From positions 1 to 37,767 of the forward strand of contig JAVBKX010000061.1 in the NCBI GenBank assembly GCA_031553835.1: a DNA stretch of 37,767 nt. The letters are read 5' to 3'. Position numbers and translations under genes: made by a program. Shown here piece by piece: positions 32,558-37,767 of this stretch. The DNA is from JAVBKX01 sp031553835 (GTDB lineage: Bacteria; Bacteroidota; Bacteroidia; Bacteroidales; Azobacteroidaceae). Every line of letters begins with the position of its first letter. Position 1 is the stretch's first letter. The notes beneath the pieces were generated by a model. That model saw only the letters and a program-made list of their open reading frames with translations, made no database searches and was not told the origin of the DNA.

Positions 32558-34141
32558 TTATTTGATGTTAACATTCAAATCTGTAAAGTATTTCAAATCC
32601 TCTATTTTGTAATTAGTTGGCAACTTATATCCGTTGATCAATACCGTTGGAGTAGCCCGTAATTGACTGGTTTCTTTCCATTCTTCGTGCCGAAACAACT
32701 CATTGTCTATTAGCTCATTATGCGTACATTCATACTGTTGGAAAAATTCTTCCCGCCGGTCTTTACCTTCCCGAAACCATTCGTTGTAAATCAGTTTTGC
32801 CTTTTCTAAAGGGTGCATCAAATAGGTAGCTGTTAGAAAATGAGCGCTTGACTTTAGTTCCTCATTGAATGAAGAAAAGATGTACTGTATGCAAATAGAA
32901 TGGTTCGTATCCTGCAGGAGTTTTTCTATGCGGGTGTGCATGCGGCTACATGGCTCGCAATGCGGGTTCGTCAGAATCGTTACTAAAATCCCTGATTCCG
33001 GATTTCCTAACAGAATCTTGGAGGTGGATTTATCGACTTCGTAATGGGGTTGTTTTTTCAAAAAAGCAGCAAAAACATCCTCATTGGTTTTCAAGGCATT
33101 AAACTCCTGTGTAATTTGTTCCGCTTGGTTTGCTTGAGCAAGGAGAGGAACCAGGAGATTAATAACGATTGGTGGAATGAAATAAACAATACCGGTTACA
33201 AGCAGTTCTTCTATTTTGAATGCCGGTAATTGAATGGATGCAAATGCCAGGTTGATAACAAAAACAGTCCAAAGCAATGCCTGTACAATCAGGCACAGCG
33301 GACACCATTGTTTGGCCCGGAATTTCTGATACCAGACACTCCATAGCGTATAGGGCAGCGCAAAAATATTAATGATCGCCAAATAAGAGAATAAAGAGGG
33401 AAATAGTAACAGGATGATCACATTCGAAATAAAATAACCCAAACCAATCTCGCTCCAGCCAATGACACCTCCCAGTTTTGAAGCTTTCGATTCTAATACA
33501 TTATTACAATCACTCTGTTTGAAAAGCGAGCAAAGCTTGTCGGCATATTCGCTGTGGACGTGTAATTGTTTTTGTACCAGTAAATAAGAAATATATATCC
33601 CAAACAGATTAACCAACTGAACAAGCATCCACCCTATATTGTCATAAATCCGGTTATGGATAACACATAGCCCGGCTAACAGTCCTACTGCAGCTAACAG
33701 TCCGTATTGTTGCAAAATAATACTCCATTCTTTTTTGCGATTTTCCTTATAGTTGGGTTCGATCGAATTTTCATTCGTCTCTGCCAACAGCACAACACCT
33801 GACCAGCTTTCTATAAATTCATCCAACGATGTTTTTATTTCTTTGCCATACCACCGGTAGTGGACAGTGTCTTTATTTATACGCATTACCACCACCAAAT
33901 CGCCTCCGGCATGAGCAATAAATGGAGTTTCTAACGACTGGAGAACTACTGCCTTGTTATCTGTTTTGAAACCTTTGTTTGCTATTCCATAATCGGAAAG
34001 CATTTTCGATATCCCGAACAAATTGTATTTGTATGGATGCTCCCTGAAATATTTATTGGAATATACCCGGGTATGCTTTACCTTTAATGATTCCAAAAAG
34101 GATTGGAATACGTTTTGTTCTTTACTCTGCATTGTGAACAT
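32558..34141 (-). CDS. Inactive C39-like / VKOR / thioredoxin fusion
   Basis: This 527-residue three-part protein has a C39-peptidase-like domain at residues 1-120. It aligns with the exporter's C39 region (LFGISKMLSDYGIANKGFKT against MLGISDAAESIGM), but the catalytic Cys and His are both missing (AHAGGDLVVVM). A VKOR membrane domain at about 145-335 has the loop pair Cys204/Cys212 and the CPLC active site at 280-283. A thioredoxin domain with CEPC (395-398) follows. VKOR oxidises its fused thioredoxin with quinone, so this protein probably makes disulfides in the periplasm. The C39-like part could dock GG leaders. The ATG at 34141 avoids a long overlap with the upstream glycosyltransferase. 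Confidence 0.88.
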   Translation of the reverse strand: MFTMQSKEQNVFQSFLESLKVKHTRVYSNKYFREHPYKYNLFGISKMLSDYGIANKGFKTDNKAVVLQSLETPFIAHAGGDLVVVMRINKDTVHYRWYGKEIKTSLDEFIESWSGVVLLAETNENSIEPNYKENRKKEWSIILQQYGLLAAVGLLAGLCVIHNRIYDNIGWMLVQLVNLFGIYISYLLVQKQLHVHSEYADKLCSLFKQSDCNNVLESKASKLGGVIGWSEIGLGYFISNVIILLLFPSLFSYLAIINIFALPYTLWSVWYQKFRAKQWCPLCLIVQALLWTVFVINLAFASIQLPAFKIEELLVTGIVYFIPPIVINLLVPLLAQANQAEQITQEFNALKTNEDVFAAFLKKQPHYEVDKSTSKILLGNPESGILVTILTNPHCEPCSRMHTRIEKLLQDTNHSICIQYIFSSFNEELKSSAHFLTATYLMHPLEKAKLIYNEWFREGKDRREEFFQQYECTHNELIDNELFRHEEWKETSQLRATPTVLINGYKLPTNYKIEDLKYFTDLNVNIK

Positions 34142-34154
34142 GTACAGATAATTA

Positions 34155-34922
34155 TTATTGATTGATATACTGTTCGATTTCCTCCCGCGAACTATGTTGT
34201 GTGATATGTAATTCCCGCCGGGTATTATGGGCCTGCATATTACTGCGGATGCCACTGTTTCTGCCCCTTGGATGCGTTAAATGAAATAAATATCCTTTGG
34301 CCCGGAAAATCCGGTATCCTACATTCCTCCACCGGTCATACCGCTCTAAATCTTCCGGTCCCCACCCATAAAAACGTTCGTTTTCCATTCCTGCTTTTTT
34401 ATACATTTCAGTATTTACCAATATGGCCCCTCCAGTCATATTTTTACCATAAATCGTGTACATTTTCTGTGTGTGTTTTTGAAAAATGTGGATGTCCTTT
34501 TTCTTCATGTAATAATTCCGGATTATATCCGAAACATCCAAAAATATTCCGCCATAGGGATAGGCAATTTCACACTCATTCGAACGTAGTTTTTCAATAG
34601 AGTCCATGATCTGTTTTTTAGGGATAATGACATCCGCGTCCCAAATGCCCAAATAGGGCGTTTGCACTTTCCGTGTCATTTGGTTGAGGTATTTTGTCCT
34701 GTAAAAAACCTCATCGCAATCTCCTACAAAAGAATAATCGATTTGTTTACTCAATAATTTTTGAAGCATCCCATTGTTATATGGAGCAGCTTCTAACACC
34801 ATGATTTGACAATCGAAATTCCGCAGAAGGAATTGAGTGGCAGCTACGATATTCTCCAAACGAATGACGGAATCAATTCTTATGGGAATCAGAAAAGTGG
34901 TATCTTTCAGATTGGTTTTCAT
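34155..34922 (-). CDS. Glycosyltransferase (GT2 / GT7 C-terminal type)
   Basis: This 255-residue, probably cytosolic glycosyltransferase has an N-terminal Rossmann-like part with the metal-binding DxD in GIWDADVII (Asp95, Asp97). Its C-terminal part has GGAILV and the FYGWGPEDLERYDRW block (residues about 184-198), typical of galactosyl- and N-acetylgalactosaminyl-transferases of the GT7 type, with HLTHPRG after it. It lies 4 bp from the LanC-like gene and 13 bp from the VKOR fusion, firmly inside the operon. Ser residues in the Gly-Ser linker or core are an obvious possible acceptor. That is inference, as no acceptor motif is defined. Confidence 0.85.
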   Translation of the reverse strand: MKTNLKDTTFLIPIRIDSVIRLENIVAATQFLLRNFDCQIMVLEAAPYNNGMLQKLLSKQIDYSFVGDCDEVFYRTKYLNQMTRKVQTPYLGIWDADVIIPKKQIMDSIEKLRSNECEIAYPYGGIFLDVSDIIRNYYMKKKDIHIFQKHTQKMYTIYGKNMTGGAILVNTEMYKKAGMENERFYGWGPEDLERYDRWRNVGYRIFRAKGYLFHLTHPRGRNSGIRSNMQAHNTRRELHITQHSSREEIEQYINQ

Positions 34923-34926
34923 ACGA

Positions 34927-35982
34927 TTAAGAGGCTAAAAATAGATGATACATTAAAGCTACACCGGCAAATCCGTCCCATAATCCGATATCCCAAACAG
35001 GTAATATGGGATCCGGTGAGAATTCTTTTTTCCAACAATCGGATGCATTCATTCTATCACAAATTATGGGTTTGATCAGGGATAATCGTTCTGTATTATT
35101 GAGATTGTCCCATAAATTCATCAATAAAACATAACCGGAAATTCCATTGCTGAGGTGTATATTTTTATTTTTCAATTCCGTTGCCAGTATTTTTTGATGG
35201 TCAATGTTTTCCTCCAATAGTGTGGCATGTTCCTGCCAAGCCTGAACCGGTGTTTGTTTCAATACCGACTGAATGCCTATTAATAACCAAAGCCTGTGAA
35301 TATGTAAGACCGGAAATGCCGATAATACAATAGGAGATAATTCATCCCATGTTTTGGATATTTTGTAATTGAAAAAATCCAGTTCAAACAATCGGCTTAA
35401 AATCAAGAGGTAGGGAGGTAATAAATAGGTTAGGTCAATATATGAAGGCTCCTGTCTAAAATCGACGGTTATATTATAATCCAATTTATTGATTATTTTG
35501 ATAATGAGTTGTTGGTATAAATATTCATCGGAAGAATCTTTTTTTTGCGCTTTTAATCGCTCATATAAATAATACAATAGCAGTACAAAACGTTGGCTGT
35601 CAATTGAAATTGTTTGTTCCCATTCCAGGTTTAATACTGAAAAAAGCCGGTCGTCAATCTCTCTTAATACAGAATTGACATTTCCTTGAACGAACTTATT
35701 TTTGATCAGGTAATTGATGCCCCATCCTATGCCTGTCACTCCATAATCAACATCTACCAAATCCGTTTTGGGTATTTGAGAATAGATTTCATCCAACAAC
35801 TTTTCGGCAAATTGCGCATATATCTTATCCTCTGTGTTACGAGCCAAGTGATAGTAATAGATACAAATTCCCATTTTACCGGAAAATAATCCCAATGGAA
35901 CCTGAGATAAGTCCATAGACATGAACTTATGGCTTACGACCTTTATTTTATGATCTAAAGTTCCCTCCTTTGTGTTTTTCAT
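34927..35982 (-). CDS. LanC-like cyclase-fold protein without zinc ligands
   Basis: This 351-residue protein has repeated Gly-rich motifs of the LanC alpha/alpha-toroid: LGLFSGKMGICIYYYHLA (31-48), DYGVTGIGWGINYL (79-92), LSNGISGYVLLMNLW (about 283) and GLWDGFAGVALMYHLF near the end. The zinc ligands of true cyclases (a Cys in the WCxG loop and the CHG pair) are absent. Classical thioether cyclisation is therefore unlikely and no LanB or LanM lies nearby. It may be a binding scaffold. It is the first gene of the leftward peptide operon and has a good -7 box just upstream. Confidence 0.8.
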   Translation of the reverse strand: MKNTKEGTLDHKIKVVSHKFMSMDLSQVPLGLFSGKMGICIYYYHLARNTEDKIYAQFAEKLLDEIYSQIPKTDLVDVDYGVTGIGWGINYLIKNKFVQGNVNSVLREIDDRLFSVLNLEWEQTISIDSQRFVLLLYYLYERLKAQKKDSSDEYLYQQLIIKIINKLDYNITVDFRQEPSYIDLTYLLPPYLLILSRLFELDFFNYKISKTWDELSPIVLSAFPVLHIHRLWLLIGIQSVLKQTPVQAWQEHATLLEENIDHQKILATELKNKNIHLSNGISGYVLLMNLWDNLNNTERLSLIKPIICDRMNASDCWKKEFSPDPILPVWDIGLWDGFAGVALMYHLFLAS

Positions 35983-36012
35983 GGTGACTGTTAAACTATT
36001 AGTAAAATATCA

Positions 36013-36020
36013 CAAATGTA
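36013..36020 (-). promoter_or_regulatory. Bacteroidetes promoter of the peptide operon
   Basis: On the minus strand TACATTTG matches the -7 consensus TAnnTTTG exactly, and GTTG lies about 20 bp upstream as a weak -33 box. It is placed 30 bp before the LanC-like ATG at 35982, giving a short untranslated leader. This is the best candidate promoter for the whole leftward operon. Confidence 0.6.
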
Positions 36021-36120
36021 TTGACTGATATTTCAAACAGCAACACTTGAACTATAGGAATATATTATTTGGTATAATTTTACATATTATTTGATTATCA
36101 AATGTTAAAAAAAACAACAT

Positions 36121-36543
36121 CTACTTTTTCACCATGCATATCTTACTGCAAGAATGTAGTTGTTCGCAACTCAATGAACAATTTTCTTTCAGGTATAATA
36201 ACCGTTCTTTAAATGCCTGCTTTTTTCTGCGGGATACTTTAAATGTCAGTCCGGTGTTCAAATGCAAAGTATATTGTTCATATTTCTCTTCATACACCTG
36301 CAGATAATACAAATTGACAATGGCAGATTGATTGCACAAGAAGAAAACAGAAGGCAATTCTTCAATTATGTTACTCAATCCTGATTCAATATAAATACCT
36401 TTTTTATGCCCTTTAGCAAGAACAACAGTATAGGGCATATCCGTAACAATGGCGATAATATCGTAGTATTTCAACGCAATAATTTCCGAATTACTGTAAA
36501 TAAACATTCCCCTTGTGTCGCATTTAATTTTTTGTTTTTTCAT
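36121..36543 (-). CDS. Stand-alone LytTR-type DNA-binding regulator
   Basis: This protein of about 140 residues consists almost wholly of a LytTR domain. The signature is FFLCNQSAIVNLYYLQVYEE followed by LHLNTGLTFKVSRRKKQAFK. No receiver domain is present. The C-terminal tail is rich in cysteine (CSLSCEQLHSCSKIC), which might respond to redox state or bind metal. The start is taken at the ATG at 36543; the open frame runs to a TTG at 36603. LytTR proteins often control bacteriocin and competence genes. It lies just upstream of the peptide operon and is probably its local regulator. No LytTR direct-repeat site was recognised with confidence. Confidence 0.82.
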   Translation of the reverse strand: MKKQKIKCDTRGMFIYSNSEIIALKYYDIIAIVTDMPYTVVLAKGHKKGIYIESGLSNIIEELPSVFFLCNQSAIVNLYYLQVYEEKYEQYTLHLNTGLTFKVSRRKKQAFKERLLYLKENCSLSCEQLHSCSKICMVKK

Positions 36544-36716
36544 TGGCGTAGCATTTTTAATATAACATAGATCTGATTTATTGCCCTGCAAAAAGGATAA
36601 CAATGTTGCAAAGGAAGTAATTATTTTTTAAACAAGGTAAAAAAATCATTCAAAAAAGCAGAAAAATTCATCTTTTTTCATTTTTAGTTTTTATCAGGAA
36701 AATATTCATTAATAAT

Positions 36717-37253
36717 TTATACGATTCCCTTTTTTCGATATTCCCCCGGAGTCATCCCCTTTACCTTTTTAAATATATCATTAAAATTGGCCGGAGTATT
36801 AAATCCGCATTGATACCCCACGCTACAGATCGTCTCATTTGTATGCAGCAAAAGACAAGCAGCCCGATTGACCCGAACCTGATGGATATAATCAATCAAT
36901 CCCATCCCTTTCTGTTTTGCAATCAACCGGCAACAAGCCTCGTTAGACAAGCCGACCAGGCCGGCAACTTCGGATAAACGAATAACCTGATTGTAGTGTT
37001 CCGCAATGTATTTTTCAACCTTTACCATCCTGGCATCAGGCTTCGTACTATTCGCATTTCTTACATCAGATTGCACCCGTTCCGCAACATACTGCAAAAA
37101 AGACAACACAATATTCCGTTTTCCGGGATCGGCCCATTGATTGATGGTCTCCTGAGATTGCAAGGTCAGGCACTGAGAAAAAGGAGAAATAAACAAACGA
37201 TCCATCGCTTCCAATAGCGTAAGACTCTCTGAAACAAAAGATTTTGGTCCCAT
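36717..37253 (-). CDS. AraC-family regulator lacking its N-terminal domain
   Basis: This 178-residue protein is the C-terminal part of an AraC-family regulator. Both HTH helices are present: IRLSEVAGLVGLSNEACCRL and ICSVGYQCGFNTPANFNDIF with KVKGMTPGEYRKKG. The N-terminal cupin-like ligand domain usual for proteins of about 280-300 residues is missing. Only its connecting helices (FVSESLTLLEAMDRLFISPF) remain. The ATG at 37253 is immediately preceded by an in-frame stop, so the loss is real rather than a wrong start. It faces a truncated HU-type gene on the other strand. Confidence 0.8.
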   Translation of the reverse strand: MGPKSFVSESLTLLEAMDRLFISPFSQCLTLQSQETINQWADPGKRNIVLSFLQYVAERVQSDVRNANSTKPDARMVKVEKYIAEHYNQVIRLSEVAGLVGLSNEACCRLIAKQKGMGLIDYIHQVRVNRAACLLLHTNETICSVGYQCGFNTPANFNDIFKKVKGMTPGEYRKKGIV

Positions 37254-37312
37254 AGTTCATTGGTTAAATATCACGCTCCCGGAGATACGCATCTGCCACA
37301 GCCGGAAATACG

Positions 37313-37534
37313 CATCATTACCTGTTGGAGTCCTTACCCCGTTTTATTAAATTAGGTTTTACTGTCAAACTCGGAAGATTGGGATTTTTTAAAGTAACCA
37401 TCAAAAGTGAAGGAAGCGATACGGAAGCAGAAGCCACACCCGACAAAGTAAAATCGGTGCACATCCGTTTTATTTGCGGGAAACAGCTTCGGGATGAAAT
37501 CAACCGGATACCATTGGAGAAATTTCCTGAGTAA
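37313..37534 (+). pseudogene. 5'-truncated HU-related DNA-binding protein
   Basis: The C-terminal part of a Bacteroidetes HU-related protein is visible: VKLGRLGFFKVTIKSEGSD, then VKSVHIRFICGKQLRDEIN and LEKFPE. The N-terminal half, including the first helices, is absent. The frame is open upstream to about 37268 but reads as non-HU sequence, and only a TTG at 37325 could start it. The gene is therefore most likely a remnant. Confidence 0.7.
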
Positions 37535-37541
37535 AATGGAT

Positions 37542-37588
37542 GGCACGCGGATGACGCAGATCCGTGCTATCCGTGTCATCCGTGTGCC
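37542..37588. repeat. Hairpin-forming ATCCGTG repeat
   Basis: The arms GGCACGCGGATGAC (37542-37555) and GTCATCCGTGTGCC (37575-37588) pair at 13 of 14 positions, with further ATCCGTG units in the loop. It belongs to the same broad class of intergenic repeats as those in the pst operon. Confidence 0.75.
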
Positions 37589-37604
37589 TTATTACTTATC
37601 ATGT

Positions 37605-37767
37605 ATGGAAGAAACAATTTTATCTTCCCTCGAATTGGGGAAAGGAATCACCGATTTCGGATTTATGGTCATCACCGCCGCCGGCTATTTAGTCTATTCG
37701 GCTACTATCATTTTCTTTTTTGTAAAATGGTTTGTCCGGATCATTAACAACATTATCGACCGGCAAC
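37605..37767 (+). CDS. Small membrane protein, cut by the window end
   Basis: An open frame from the ATG at 37605 runs off the right end after about 54 codons. It starts MEETILSSLELGKGITDFGF, followed by a hydrophobic segment (MVITAAGYLVYSATIIFFFV) and a basic KWFVRIINN stretch. One membrane helix is likely. The family is not recognised. An overlapping ATG at 37601 is in another frame without a membrane-like product. Confidence 0.6.
   Translation, partial: MEETILSSLELGKGITDFGFMVITAAGYLVYSATIIFFFVKWFVRIINNIIDRQ

Noticed and set aside
34142..34255. Longer N-terminus for the VKOR fusion overlapping the glycosyltransferase by about 100 bp
   Set aside because: An ATG at 34141, 13 bp after the glycosyltransferase stop, gives normal operon spacing, and the extra residues are antifamily-like filler.
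34927..35982. Classification of the cluster as a lanthipeptide system
   Set aside because: The LanC-like protein lacks zinc ligands and no LanB, LanM or LanKC dehydratase is present.

Overview
The window looks like a Bacteroidales chromosome of moderate-to-low GC. The grounds are Bacteroidetes-type -7 promoter boxes (TAnnTTTG) instead of strong Shine-Dalgarno sites, TamA/BamA-type lipoprotein barrels, an HU-related protein, intergenic arrays with a 7-bp period, and a GG-Bacteroidales type peptide cluster. The genus cannot be fixed from the sequence alone.

Positions 1-17176 are mostly housekeeping. They hold a small DMT-like membrane protein and a GNAT acetyltransferase; a tandem pair of paralogous putative HTH regulators; a BamA/TamA-like barrel with hemW; a CYTH protein; a secreted GLUG-repeat protein; a cyuA-like cysteine desulfidase; and a complete phosphate regulon, transcribed leftward in the order pstS-pstC-pstA-pstB-phoU-response regulator-histidine kinase. 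A direct repeat with 11-bp periodicity upstream of pstS is a candidate Pho box. Three of the junctions inside the operon carry 7-bp-period repeats.

Positions 17298-36020 are a leftward ribosomal-peptide (RiPP) biosynthesis and export island of about 19 kb, and the main point of interest. In transcription order it encodes: a LanC-like protein; a glycosyltransferase; a fusion of an inactive C39-like domain, VKOR and thioredoxin; four precursor peptides interleaved with TlpA-type thioredoxins; a retropepsin-like lipoprotein; a radical SAM/SPASM maturase; a pseudo-radical-SAM partner; a second radical SAM/SPASM enzyme; a C39-peptidase ABC exporter; and an HlyD-type adaptor. The precursors share one 26-residue double-glycine leader followed by a Gly-Ser linker. 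Their cores are unrelated except that three have six cysteines ending in CxC. The fourth has almost no core beyond a long Gly-Ser run and is too short for usual gene-size cutoffs.

Upstream of precursors 1, 2 and 3 lies a fossil of the 3' end of the VKOR-thioredoxin gene, in front of a conserved leader of about 88 bp. The precursors therefore seem to have spread as a cassette made of VKOR tail, leader region, leader peptide and linker, with a new core attached each time. The copies are mosaics of one another. Each precursor is followed by a stem-loop that could keep precursor expression above that of the enzymes. The working model is: cytoplasmic modification by the radical SAM enzymes and perhaps the LanC-like protein and glycosyltransferase; leader removal and export by the C39 exporter with HlyD; then cysteine oxidation or proofreading in the periplasm by the VKOR and TlpA proteins.

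Positions 36121-37767 form the right edge. A stand-alone LytTR regulator, an AraC-family protein lacking its N-terminal domain, and a 5'-truncated HU-related gene on the opposite strand suggest a deletion or insertion junction. The window ends inside a small membrane-protein gene.
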